A stretch of DNA of 64,000 nt, from contig CAZODO010000016.1 of assembly GCA_964578605.1 (NCBI GenBank), positions 5,263 to 69,262 of the forward strand, read 5' to 3'. A program made the position numbers and the translations under genes. This document shows positions 17,122 through 25,829 of this stretch, in pieces (positions within the stretch are counted from its first letter, which is position 1; each line of letters opens with the position of its first letter). This DNA comes from JAXMHN01 sp964578605 (GTDB lineage Bacteria > Verrucomicrobiota > Verrucomicrobiia > Limisphaerales > SIBE01). The notes beneath the pieces were generated by a model. The model was not told the origin of the DNA. It saw only the letters and a program-made list of their open reading frames with translations, and did not search any database.

Positions 17122-18656
17122 GGCGAGGGATAGCGCCAGGCCCAATCGCCCTTGGCGATCGAGATCCCGGCGTCGGGGCGCACTGCCATTTCACCGTCTT
17201 CGTCAGTGCCATTCCACCCGACCGAATACAGCACGAAGGTTGCGTCGGGGTTGCGCACGTACTTGAGGGGTTCTCCGTTGATCAAGTCCGGCGGCAGGCG
17301 GTCGATAAACCTGGGCACGAGCGCCTGCAAAGATTCAGGGGTGTTTCCCTCCGCCAGGCGATGTCGTTCGAGGGCGCACGCGGTCCGGGCGAGATCGACG
17401 CTGGACTGGGCGAGTGCGGCTTGCTGGGCGCTCTTCTGGATCGCCGGGTAAAGCAGCCACGCGAACATGGTGTAGGGAGTGCGCCGGGGCAGGGTAGCCT
17501 TGAGGGCGTCCTCCCGGGATTTCTCCGGATCAACGCGGTGCTTGGCGGCGTCGACGGACGGAAAGATGGCTTCTTGAAACATCCGGCAGATCGCGACTTG
17601 GTTTTGGAAAAACATCCCGCTCGGCAGGAACATGCGGCGAATTCCTGGCTGGCTCGCGGGTTCGCCGGGGAACTTTCCGGACCTCACCTGTGCCATGGAT
17701 GCCACGCTGAAGGCGCGTTCGCCTCGCATGGCAAACTCGTACTCGTGAAGGAAGCGAATCGAAGCCAGCTCTTCATCGAGCCGCTTCAAGTGGTCATCCG
17801 TCCAGCGGTGCCGGGCCAACCCCTCCCAAACCGGCAGCAACGCCCCTTTCACAAGCGCCGCCCGCACCATGTAAGAGATCAAGAGCGGTTCGGACCGAAG
17901 CGAATCTGAAAGCCGCAGCGCGACTTCCACATCTGCAAGCGCCTCGTCTACACGGCCGTTCTCCAACTCCGCCAGGGCGCGCAGAACGGCCACCTGGCTC
18001 AAGGCTTTGAGAATGCCAAAGCGCTCCAACGCGCCAGAAGCGACTCCGTCAATATGATTGGTCCACACGGCCTCCGGCCTAGCCTTCGCCTGGCGAAGCT
18101 CGGCGAATACAGGTTGATGCCGCTCCAGCGCTTTCAAAATTCTTTGCGCCGGCGAGCTGTCACGCGCAGCGTCTGCAGGCGCATCGGCATCCAGGTCGAG
18201 TTCGTCCGCGGCGGCGGCGAGATCGGTGAACTCCGCCTTTTGCCAACTGCCAAGCCATTGTGCTGCGTCGCGCCCAAGCGCCACACTCCTCACTCGCCGA
18301 ACCGCGTTGGAGTCGCGCCAGCGCCCGCCACCCTGCTGGATGTCGAATTCCATGAGAGGGGCCAGGAAGGGAGTCGCAACGAAGTTCTGGTCCGCCGGAA
18401 CCGGTTTGGGCTGGAACGAGGCAAGGTCAAACCGCTCGCCTTTGGCTTCCCATTCGCGCTTGTAGGCTTCCCAAGCTCGGCGTCCGCGCCAGTTCTCGAA
18501 AATCCAGACGAGGGCCAGCAGCGCGATCAGGGCCGGTATTGCGAGGAGGAGGAACCGCAGGGTCCGCCTGGCAAACGATCGGGGCCGGGAGGGCTCTTGC
18601 GGGCGAGCGGTCACGCCGGTCTGATCTCCATACGAATCAGGCAATGGGCTTTCCAT
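17118..18656 (-). CDS. Membrane-anchored protein of unknown function
   Basis: About 512 residues. One transmembrane helix (about residues 35-55: FLLLAIPALIALLALVWIF) follows a basic, Pro-rich cytoplasmic start, leaving a large extracytoplasmic domain that is mostly helical. The C-terminal part (ALERHRLAEGNTPESLQALV, then DRLPPDLINGEPLKYVRN and FVLYSVGWNGTDEDG) is a recurrent module in Planctomycetota and Verrucomicrobiota proteins and resembles the globular end of pseudopilin-like proteins. No enzyme motif is visible. The start at ATG 18656 is preferred over 18680, without good ribosome-binding support. Function is unknown. Confidence 0.7.
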   Translation of the reverse strand: MESPLPDSYGDQTGVTARPQEPSRPRSFARRTLRFLLLAIPALIALLALVWIFENWRGRRAWEAYKREWEAKGERFDLASFQPKPVPADQNFVATPFLAPLMEFDIQQGGGRWRDSNAVRRVRSVALGRDAAQWLGSWQKAEFTDLAAAADELDLDADAPADAARDSSPAQRILKALERHQPVFAELRQAKARPEAVWTNHIDGVASGALERFGILKALSQVAVLRALAELENGRVDEALADVEVALRLSDSLRSEPLLISYMVRAALVKGALLPVWEGLARHRWTDDHLKRLDEELASIRFLHEYEFAMRGERAFSVASMAQVRSGKFPGEPASQPGIRRMFLPSGMFFQNQVAICRMFQEAIFPSVDAAKHRVDPEKSREDALKATLPRRTPYTMFAWLLYPAIQKSAQQAALAQSSVDLARTACALERHRLAEGNTPESLQALVPRFIDRLPPDLINGEPLKYVRNPDATFVLYSVGWNGTDEDGEMAVRPDAGISIAKGDWAWRYPSP

Positions 18657-18728
18657 ATTGGCATTCTTGGTCAAGCGCACCCCTCCCGCACCTACAAAAT
18701 CCCGGCGGGTTAGTAATCACCCCTCGTG

Positions 18729-20711
18729 CTAACGGTCGGCGGGCACGGTCTGCGGCCGCAACGCGCCAAGTGCCTCCAGGATCGCCTCCCGCATTTCGGG
18801 CTGCAGCAGGTTGCCCAGGTGCCCGCCGTGCTCAAACATTGTGAGCCGGCCGGGACCGAATGTGGCCTCGAGCCATGCCAGATCGCTCTCGCTGAGAAGG
18901 AAGTCGTTCCGGTTCAGGATCACCCGGACGGAGTGGTCTGTCTCGAGGGCTCCTGTGGAAGAGCGCAGATCTCCAGCTTCGGCGAGCGCCTGCCTCACGT
19001 CCGATCCGATATGGCGCGATGCAAACGCCGGGACGACGAGTTTCGCGAAGTAGTCGTCAAAGGAATACTGCGTGATCTCCCGGTAAAGCGCGCGGCGGTT
19101 AAAGGGGCGGATGGGATGATTCAGAGCGCTTAAGGTCTCCTTTTCATGCACGGTGAAGATCAGATCGCGCAGAATCAGGCGGAAGGCGGCTCCGATCAGG
19201 AATTTCGATTCGATCTCGCTGAATGGCAGGGGGCCTTTTGGCACAAATGTGCCGTCCATCATGGCGGCAATTTTCAGGAAGATATTCTCCCGATTCCGGG
19301 CGCGTTCCTCGCGCGGCCAGGCTAGCGGTGCTTGAAAGAACTCGTCCAACTTCGAGGCGCCATAAAGCAGGCGGACGGGCGGATTGATGGCGATCACGCG
19401 CTCGAAATGGGTGAGCCCCGCTTTTGCGTCGAGCCCGTTGGCCACCAGTGCCAGGGACTCGAACCCGCCCATGGAATACCCCAGGAGCGCTCGGCGTTGG
19501 ATCTTGCCCGGGTGCAGCTTCTCCAGACGCTGGTCAATGACCGTCAGCGCCACATGCAGATCCTGCGCGTCCAGCCTGGTGTAGCCCGGGATCGGGGCTG
19601 TCGATGCGCGCTCGATGAATTCATAATTGAACGGGTTGCTGACGCAGGCCACCGAAAACCCCTGGCCATAGAGCATTTCCGCCAGGGCAATGGCAGCCGC
19701 TGACAAACGGTGCGAGCCGAGCCCCGGCACCAGGAACACGACCGGCGCCGCCCAGGGTTGCAGCCAATAACTGAACTCCAGCGGATACCCGGTGGTCAAG
19801 ACGAGCGCCGTTTCGGTCCGTGCGCGCCGCGCAAATTCCGGGTTCTGAAAACTGGCGAAAACAGACTGAATCGTCTCGAGGGTGGCGCGGTCAGGCGGCC
19901 CTTTCGGCTGGAAATCCGGGGCCCCCCCTTTGCGCGCAAATCCCCAGACGTAATGCAGCTCGGCGTAGGCGTCCTTTTGCGTCTCGATCAACCGGGCGTA
20001 TTCGTCCACATGGTCGCTCAGGTCGTTATAAAGCACGGTGTAGCCCACATAGGTGAACGGATTCTGGTAGCGGAGCGATTTGGTCTCCGAGGCCGGGTAG
20101 GGTGACCAGTAAACCAGCGGGTTCGCGGCGGTATCCGCCACCAACCCCAGGGCGTCGCGTTCGTTGCTCGGGCCGGTCACGGGCAGCATCAGGTAAACCG
20201 ACGGCCTCCAGCCCCATTTCCCAAGCGTCTGCCCAAAGTCCGCGTCCGAGCGCGGGATGTCCCAGTCGCTCGCCACGTCGAAAATGCCGCCGAGGCCCAG
20301 CACCGTGTTGCAGAAGAACCGGTACGTTTCGTCACGGGCGCCTCCCCATCGCGCCTGGAGCAGGTGATTGGCGAGCCGCCCGGGGTAGCGAATATTCCGG
20401 CCGAAGTTGCTGATCCCGTTGCGAACGGGCTTTCGCACGACGAAACGGTAAGCCTTGGCGCTCGGCTGAACCACACCCTTCAACAGGGACTTGTTGACCT
20501 CCCACAGCGCGCGATTCATGGGTTCGAGGGGATCGGGAATGGACGCCGGAAGGACAACCTCCTCGCCGGATGCGGCGACCTGGCCGGTCTCCGTCCCGGG
20601 TGGCACCGCGTGCCCGGGACTTCCTCCCACCAGAAAGCAACTGAGCAGGGCCAGCCCGGGCCATGTCCTATACCGGCTTTGCGCCAAACATCTCCCCATG
20701 CGGGGGAGCAT
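18729..20711 (-). CDS. MlaA (VacJ)-type lipid-transport lipoprotein fused to an alpha/beta hydrolase
   Basis: A 660-residue two-domain envelope protein. After a signal peptide with a possible lipobox (ALLSC), residues about 55-250 are an MlaA domain: the hallmark DPLEPMNRALWEVN, then VRNGISNFGRNI and FGQTLGKWG. MlaA normally sits in the outer membrane and removes misplaced phospholipids for retrograde transport. Residues about 320-655 form an alpha/beta hydrolase with nucleophile elbow LLGYSMGGFES, an upstream PVVFLVPGLGSHR turn and a C-terminal candidate His in FEHGGHLGN. Standard MlaA is about 250 residues and lacks this part. The fusion suggests lipid hydrolysis coupled to lipid extraction. 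No other mla gene is in the window. Confidence 0.85.
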   Translation of the reverse strand: MLPRMGRCLAQSRYRTWPGLALLSCFLVGGSPGHAVPPGTETGQVAASGEEVVLPASIPDPLEPMNRALWEVNKSLLKGVVQPSAKAYRFVVRKPVRNGISNFGRNIRYPGRLANHLLQARWGGARDETYRFFCNTVLGLGGIFDVASDWDIPRSDADFGQTLGKWGWRPSVYLMLPVTGPSNERDALGLVADTAANPLVYWSPYPASETKSLRYQNPFTYVGYTVLYNDLSDHVDEYARLIETQKDAYAELHYVWGFARKGGAPDFQPKGPPDRATLETIQSVFASFQNPEFARRARTETALVLTTGYPLEFSYWLQPWAAPVVFLVPGLGSHRLSAAAIALAEMLYGQGFSVACVSNPFNYEFIERASTAPIPGYTRLDAQDLHVALTVIDQRLEKLHPGKIQRRALLGYSMGGFESLALVANGLDAKAGLTHFERVIAINPPVRLLYGASKLDEFFQAPLAWPREERARNRENIFLKIAAMMDGTFVPKGPLPFSEIESKFLIGAAFRLILRDLIFTVHEKETLSALNHPIRPFNRRALYREITQYSFDDYFAKLVVPAFASRHIGSDVRQALAEAGDLRSSTGALETDHSVRVILNRNDFLLSESDLAWLEATFGPGRLTMFEHGGHLGNLLQPEMREAILEALGALRPQTVPADR

Positions 20712-20836
20712 AGATCGAGTGAGCCGCGTAATCTAGTCTTGCCCAAAGCGGGCTCTTTGGGTCCGCAACGCACCGCGAGTTCGGCGCCGCTGATTTTGCG
20801 CTTTCGCGCTTTCGGGGCTTGCCGCAGCTTAGGAGC

Positions 20837-22237
20837 ATGAGTCAACGGCCCGTAGACACTCACCAAAAGGCGCTCCAGATCAACTTGGACAAAACCAAGT
20901 ATGGCACCTTTGCCGAGATCGGTGCTGGGCAAGAAGTCGCGCGCTGGTTTTTCCGGGTCGGGGCGGCGGCGGGGACGATCGCCAAATCCATTTCGGCTTA
21001 CGACATGGTGGTGAGCGACGCTATCTACGGGCCCACGGACCGGTACGTCAGCCGGCAACGGCTCAAGGCAATGCTGGATCACGAGTACCAGTTGCTGATC
21101 GAACGCCTTGACCGGAAGCGCGGCGCCACCACCAAGTTCTTCGCGTTCGCCAACACGGTGACGGCCCGCAGCTTCAAGCAACGGGACGAATCCCACGGCT
21201 GGATGGGCATCCGCTTTCAGTCGGTGCCGCAGGCCGGCCCGTGCGACATTTGGATTCACGTGCGCATGCTGGATCGCGAGAATATCCAGCAGCAGGAAGC
21301 CCTCGGCATCATGGGCGTCAATCTCATCTACGCCGCCCTGTACCTTCACCAGAACCCGCCCGTCCTGATCGGGTCCCTCATGGACGGTCTCACCTCCGAG
21401 CGCGTGGAGGTGGACATGATCCGCTTTTCTGGCCCCGCCTTCCTCAAGCTCGATAACCGGCTCATGGCGTTGGAGCTCGTCCAGCAGGGCCTCGCCAATT
21501 CCGCCATGTTCACCGCCTCGGGCGAGGTCGTGCAGGCGGCTGAGGTCCTCTTCGCCAAGCCGATCCTGGTGGAACGCGGCAGTTTCCGGCCGGTCACCAA
21601 TGTCACGGTCGATATGCTGCACGCCGCCGAAACCCAGTTTCTGCGCGAAGAACATGTCCAGGGCGAAGAGATCGTCGTCCTCACCGAGATGACCATGAGG
21701 AACCTGATCACCGAGGGCCGCATTGATCCCCAGGATTTCCTCGATCGCGCGGATCTGCTCGGCGTTCTTGGCAAGAACGTCCTGATTTCCAACTACGGCG
21801 AGTATTACCGTTTGGCGGCCTACCTTTTCCGTTATACCAAGAAAATGATCGGCATTGTCATGGGCGTGCCGACGCTGCGCGAGTTGTTCAACGAGAAGTA
21901 TTATACGGACCTGGAGGGCGGCATTCTGGAATCGTTCGGCCGGTTATTCAAGAACGCCCTGAAGCTTTACGTTTACCCGCTGCAGGATCCCGCCAACGGC
22001 GCCCTCACCACGGCGCGAAACCTGGATGTCGCACCGCACTTGCGGCACCTTTACGCCTATCTGCTCGAGAACGAGTTTATCGAGGACATCTGCGAGTACG
22101 ACCGCACTTACCTTTCCATTCTTTCCAAGGATGTCCTGGCTCGAATCAGGGCCTCCGACGCGCAATGGGAACAAATGGTCCCGCCCCAGGTCGCGACCAT
22201 GATCAAGGAACGCGGTCTTTTCGGTCACGGACGCTGA
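20837..22237 (+). CDS. Conserved protein of unknown function
   Basis: About 466 residues, soluble, with no signal peptide or membrane helix. The N-terminus is highly conserved in character (ALQINLDKTKYGTFAEIGAG, then QEVARWFFRVG, AAGTIAKSISAYDM and VSDAIYGP). I recognise it as a widely distributed family that databases often mislabel as TonB-dependent receptor or nicotinate-nucleotide adenylyltransferase. Neither label is supported here: there is no beta-barrel and no HxGH nucleotidyl-transferase motif. ATG 20837 lies only one base after AGGAG, which is unusually tight, so a nearby start is possible. The gene stands alone, divergent from the MlaA-hydrolase gene. Confidence 0.75.
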   Translation: MSQRPVDTHQKALQINLDKTKYGTFAEIGAGQEVARWFFRVGAAAGTIAKSISAYDMVVSDAIYGPTDRYVSRQRLKAMLDHEYQLLIERLDRKRGATTKFFAFANTVTARSFKQRDESHGWMGIRFQSVPQAGPCDIWIHVRMLDRENIQQQEALGIMGVNLIYAALYLHQNPPVLIGSLMDGLTSERVEVDMIRFSGPAFLKLDNRLMALELVQQGLANSAMFTASGEVVQAAEVLFAKPILVERGSFRPVTNVTVDMLHAAETQFLREEHVQGEEIVVLTEMTMRNLITEGRIDPQDFLDRADLLGVLGKNVLISNYGEYYRLAAYLFRYTKKMIGIVMGVPTLRELFNEKYYTDLEGGILESFGRLFKNALKLYVYPLQDPANGALTTARNLDVAPHLRHLYAYLLENEFIEDICEYDRTYLSILSKDVLARIRASDAQWEQMVPPQVATMIKERGLFGHGR

Positions 22238-22334
22238 TGGGCTCCGGAATAGGAGAACAGCCCGGCTGCTCTTAGTGCCGGATACCGGAGACTGGCGCGC
22301 GCCGCAATCGTTATTCCTCCCGGTCTAAACTCGG

Positions 22335-22417
22335 TCGTCACCCGGTGATCACCCGGTGATCACCCGTTCCCGAACGGGTCATCTACGGGTGAACTACGGG
22401 TGAACTACGGGTGAACC
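22335..22417. repeat. Iterated 11-bp inverted-repeat element B
   Basis: Three left units start at 22335, 22346 and 22357: TCGTCACCCGG, TGATCACCCGG and TGATCACCCGT. A 6-bp centre TCCCGA (22368-22373) follows. Four inverted units start at 22374, 22385, 22396 and 22407: ACGGGTCATCT, ACGGGTGAACT twice, and ACGGGTGAACC. The right-hand units are the same as in the element at 2812, about 19 kb away. It lies between convergent genes. Confidence 0.9.
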
Positions 22418-22444
22418 CCGGATGCGGGACGGCGGAAGGCCTGA

Positions 22445-22469
22445 AACGCCGGAGGAACCCTCCGGCGTT
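22445..22469 (-). terminator. Hairpin after the isomerase gene
   Basis: AACGCCGGA and TCCGGCGTT form a perfect 9-bp stem with a 7-base loop, about 27 bp past the stop of the minus-strand gene ending at 22496. On that strand the stem is followed by TCAGG, so the T-run is weak. Confidence 0.6.
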
Positions 22470-22495
22470 CCGTTCAAAACAGGCTGTTCGGCGGG

Positions 22496-23350
22496 TCAAT
22501 TACCGTAGGCGCGGACGAAATCGATGCATTCCTTCACTTCCGGGACGTTATTATCCCAGTTGTACTCGTATTCGATGGCAATATTGCCCTCGAACTTCTG
22601 CGTCTTGAGTTCGTCAAGAACTCGCCTCATCTCGCCAGTGCCCTGGCCATAGGGGACATCGTGGGCGGCGGGGCCGTAATCGCTCTTGTCTTTGAGGTGG
22701 GCGCTGACAATCCGGCCTTTCAGCACGCGGATTCCGTAGACCGGGTTGACGCCGGAGGTTTGCCAGTGGCCGGTATCGACACAGGCGCCGATCCGTGGAT
22801 CGCGGTCTTTCACGATCGAGAGGATGTACCACGGGTCCCAAACGCGGTAATTCGGGTTATTCGGCTGGCGCGGGTGGTTATGGAAAGCCACCTGGATGTC
22901 GTATTCTTTCACGAGCTTCTCAATCGTATCCATCGCGCCAACGGATTCGGTGGTAATCGCCCGGATGCCCAGCTTCTTGCCAAACTCGAAGATCTTCCGT
23001 GCAGCCGCTTCGTCCTGGGGGATGTCCACCACGCCGTAATTGACGGCGAGAATATTGCGTTCGGCGAGTTTGGCTTTGACGGCGGCGATGACGTCGTCGG
23101 AGGCGTCATGGTTCCATTGGACATTGGGCTGGTCTTTGCTCAGCCGCTGGCCCGGGTAGAATTCAATGATACGCCCGCCGGCTTGGGCGGTCTTGTCGAT
23201 GGCTTCGAAGGTCGTGAACCGGTTGAACGTATAAGCCTGGCAGCCAATGGCAAAGCCGCTGATCTTATGGGAGTCCGGGATCGTCACTTCCGCGCGAGCC
23301 ACGGCGCAGCCCAGAGGGACGAGTAACGCAAGTTTGAGGCAAGTCATCAT
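22496..23350 (-). CDS. Secreted TIM-barrel sugar phosphate isomerase/epimerase-like protein
   Basis: About 284 residues. The start MMTCLKLALLVPLGCAVARA (ATG 23350, after GGAGA) gives a Sec signal peptide. The mature part has the xylose-isomerase-like fold with expected metal ligands: Glu in AITTESVGA, Asp/His in CVDTGHWQTSG, His in IVSAHLKDK and Glu in IAIEYEYNW. HNHPRQP in the middle is also typical. The substrate is unknown. It is divergent from the sulfatase gene with a 232-bp shared control region, and such pairs often act in the same polysaccharide-use programme. Confidence 0.85.
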   Translation of the reverse strand: MMTCLKLALLVPLGCAVARAEVTIPDSHKISGFAIGCQAYTFNRFTTFEAIDKTAQAGGRIIEFYPGQRLSKDQPNVQWNHDASDDVIAAVKAKLAERNILAVNYGVVDIPQDEAAARKIFEFGKKLGIRAITTESVGAMDTIEKLVKEYDIQVAFHNHPRQPNNPNYRVWDPWYILSIVKDRDPRIGACVDTGHWQTSGVNPVYGIRVLKGRIVSAHLKDKSDYGPAAHDVPYGQGTGEMRRVLDELKTQKFEGNIAIEYEYNWDNNVPEVKECIDFVRAYGN

Positions 23351-23373
23351 ACGATTCTCCAATCTGCACGCCT

Positions 23374-23402
23374 CCCTCGGTGCTTTAGCGCACCCGTGAG
23401 GG
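23374..23402. promoter_or_regulatory. Hairpin in the divergent control region
   Basis: CCCTC-GGTGC-TTTAGC-GCACC-CGT-GAGGG forms a nested dyad 24 bp upstream of the isomerase start and about 180 bp upstream of the sulfatase. It could be an operator or a 5'-leader hairpin of the isomerase transcript. No promoter boxes are clear. Confidence 0.35.
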
Positions 23403-23582
23403 CGTGGCCCTGATGTTGAGAAAGAACGCGGCCAGGTCAAGATCAAGATCGGTCCATTCGGAAGCCGGAGGCAACGCACGATTCCTGTATGCCGTGTGCG
23501 TTTGCGAACACGTCAAGGCGCGAATGGCGCCGATCCGGCGCGGTGGATTGACTCCAAGGACCATTTCGCTACCGTGGCCGGG

Positions 23583-24995
23583 ATGTCCACCAAACCCACG
23601 CGCCGGGCGGTCGCGGGACTGGCTTTTGCGCTCCTCTTCCTGGCGCTGGCTCTTTCAGCCACAGAGGCAAGGGGCGCTTCCCGCCCCAATATTATCTTCA
23701 TCCTCGCCGACGACCTCGGGTATGGCGACTTGGGCTGCTACGGCCAGCAGAAGATCCAAACGCCCAGGCTGGATCGAATGGCGCAAGAGGGGATTCGGTT
23801 TGCCCAGTGCTATGCCGGTTCCACCGTTTGCGCGCCGTCCCGCTCCTGCCTCATGACCGGCCAGCATACCGGCCATACGCGCATCCGGGGCAATGACCGG
23901 ATTCCGCTCCGGCCGGAGGATGTCACGGTCGCCGAAGTGTTAAAGGCGGCTGGGTACCGCACGGCCTTGATTGGCAAGTGGGGTCTGGGAGAGCCGGACA
24001 CCACGGGGGCGCCGAACAAGCAGGGTTTCGACGAGTTTTTCGGATACACGAACCAGCGGCACGCGCACAATTATTACCCGACTTTCCTTTGGCGGAATGG
24101 CGAGAAAGTCCCCTTGCCGAACAAGGTCCCCAAGGAAGACAAAGAAGGAGCGGGCCTTGCCGCGGAACGAGTCGTTTACAGCCATGACCTGTTCACCCGC
24201 GAAGCCCTGGCTTTCCTGGAACGGAACCGTGACGAGCGCTTCTTTCTCTGCCTTGCCTACACGTTGCCCCACGCGAATAACGAAGCCGGAAAGCGCGGCA
24301 TGGAAGTTCCGGACCCTGGGCCGTATGGCAACACGGACTGGCCGGAGCCGGAACGGAACAAGGCGTCGATGATCACCCGCCTGGATCGCGATGTCGGTCA
24401 GGTGCTGGACAAACTCAAGGAATTGAACCTGGACCGGAACACCATCGTGTTCTTCACCAGCGATAACGGCCCCCACAAAGAAGGCGGCGTGGCCCCTGCG
24501 TTCTTTCAAAGCTCCGGTCCGTTGCGAGGCATCAAGCGGGACATGTACGAAGGGGGCATTCGCGTCCCGATGCTCGTCCGCTGGCCCGGAACCATTCGGG
24601 CGGGCGAGGTGAGCGACAAGGTCTGGGCGTTTTGGGATTTCCTCCCCACCGCTGCCGCGCTCGCCAAGACCAAGGCGCCCGACGGATTGGATGGCTTCTC
24701 CATTCGGCCCACGCTCCTGGGACGCGCCCAAAGGAAGCGGCACCAGTTCCTTTACTGGGAATTCCATGAAGGCGGCTCCAAACAAGCCGTGCGCATGCGC
24801 GATTGGAAGGCCGTGCATCTCAGCCCGGACCAGCCGCTCGCGCTTTACAACCTGGCGCGAGATCCCGGGGAAATGACGGACGTGGCCGCCGCCCATCCGC
24901 GTGTCGTGCGGAGGATCCGCGAGTATCTCGAGACGGCCCGGACCGAGTCGGAACCGTGGCCTCTCAAAAACGTTTCACAGAAAGGCGCGCGTTAG
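23583..24995 (+). CDS. Secreted arylsulfatase-type sulfatase
   Basis: A 470-residue exported sulfate ester hydrolase. A signal peptide (about residues 10-31) precedes the conserved NIIFILADDLGYGDLGCYG, where Asp43 and Asp44 help bind calcium. Cys83 in the CAPSR motif followed by SCLMTG is the residue converted to formylglycine, so a formylglycine-generating enzyme must be encoded elsewhere. The C-terminal metal-site segment is FFTSDNGPHKEGG. Start ATG 23583 is chosen because it gives the signal peptide. Substrate is unknown; the family often removes sulfate from algal or host glycans. Confidence 0.9.
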   Translation: MSTKPTRRAVAGLAFALLFLALALSATEARGASRPNIIFILADDLGYGDLGCYGQQKIQTPRLDRMAQEGIRFAQCYAGSTVCAPSRSCLMTGQHTGHTRIRGNDRIPLRPEDVTVAEVLKAAGYRTALIGKWGLGEPDTTGAPNKQGFDEFFGYTNQRHAHNYYPTFLWRNGEKVPLPNKVPKEDKEGAGLAAERVVYSHDLFTREALAFLERNRDERFFLCLAYTLPHANNEAGKRGMEVPDPGPYGNTDWPEPERNKASMITRLDRDVGQVLDKLKELNLDRNTIVFFTSDNGPHKEGGVAPAFFQSSGPLRGIKRDMYEGGIRVPMLVRWPGTIRAGEVSDKVWAFWDFLPTAAALAKTKAPDGLDGFSIRPTLLGRAQRKRHQFLYWEFHEGGSKQAVRMRDWKAVHLSPDQPLALYNLARDPGEMTDVAAAHPRVVRRIREYLETARTESEPWPLKNVSQKGAR

Positions 24996-25070
24996 ATAGA
25001 TTCCGCCGATCACGCAGACGATCGGGAGCACGCTCGCGAGCGGAAGATTGAACCGAAAGAAGAACCGTTT

Positions 25071-25571
25071 ATGGACGACCCGAAGCAGGAACAGACTTTG
25101 TTCAGAGGATCCTCCTCGGCGATAATCAACCTGGGCACCTTTTTGCTATGCGGGTTGATCGCGGTCGCCGCGGGGGGCGCCGCCTTTCTCTTGCCGGTGC
25201 CGCATCCAGCCCTCTCCATCCTGCTTGGGGTGATCGCGCTCGGCGCGCTTGGAGTGATGTTCGCCCGGTGGCTTCTCATCAAAGTGCGCGTGTATGAAGT
25301 CACCACCGAACGGATCCGGATGACCAACGGCCTCATCACGCGGCGGACGGATGAGCTGGAGCTTTACCGCGTGAAAGATACGACCCTCGTGGAGCCCCTC
25401 GTCCTCCGTCTCCTCTCGCTCGGCCATATCGATATCGTTACTTACGACGCCACCACCCCCCAAGTCCGCCTCGAAGCGATTCGTGGCGCCCGTGACCTCC
25501 GCGAAGCGCTCCGCAAAGCCATCGAAACCTGCCGTGAAAAGAAACGCGTCCGCCTGGCGGAGTTTGAGTAA
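25071..25571 (+). CDS. Bacterial PH domain membrane protein
   Basis: A 166-residue protein with two adjacent membrane helices near residues 20-66 (LGTFLLCGLIAVAAGGAAFL and LLGVIALGALGVMFARWLL). A bacterial PH-like (bPH2/YdbS-type) domain follows: VYEVTTERIRMTNGLITRR, ELELYRVKDTTLVEPL and LGHIDIVTYD. Function of this family is poorly known. It lies 75 bp after the sulfatase on the same strand, perhaps by read-through. Confidence 0.8.
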   Translation: MDDPKQEQTLFRGSSSAIINLGTFLLCGLIAVAAGGAAFLLPVPHPALSILLGVIALGALGVMFARWLLIKVRVYEVTTERIRMTNGLITRRTDELELYRVKDTTLVEPLVLRLLSLGHIDIVTYDATTPQVRLEAIRGARDLREALRKAIETCREKKRVRLAEFE

Positions 25572-25733
25572 GGGGCGGCGTTGTGCGGTTGGCGGGTCCG
25601 GGAATCCAGCCGCAGACCGCCCGGGGAGGTGCGGCAAGCCGATGAAGCTGAGGGACAAGGAGCGACGGGACGCCTGTTCGGGCCAAAATTCTAGTTGTCA
25701 ATTGTCGCTTGTTCCCCTAAGGTCCGAACTATT

Positions 25734-25771
25734 GCACCGTTTTTGGTGCGGCGGGCAAAGTGGATTTGCCC
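25734..25771 (+). promoter_or_regulatory. Two small hairpins in the porin leader
   Basis: GCACC-GTTTTT-GGTGC (25734-25749) and GGGCAAA-GTGGA-TTTGCCC (25753-25771) are adjacent perfect stems 60-95 bp before the porin start. They may be mRNA leader structures or operators. The second is not followed by a T-run. No riboswitch family was recognised. Confidence 0.4.
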
Positions 25772-25829
25772 CTTTGGAAACGCATAAAAAACGTTGACCA
25801 TAACACAACATATTGCAGGAGGAACCAAG

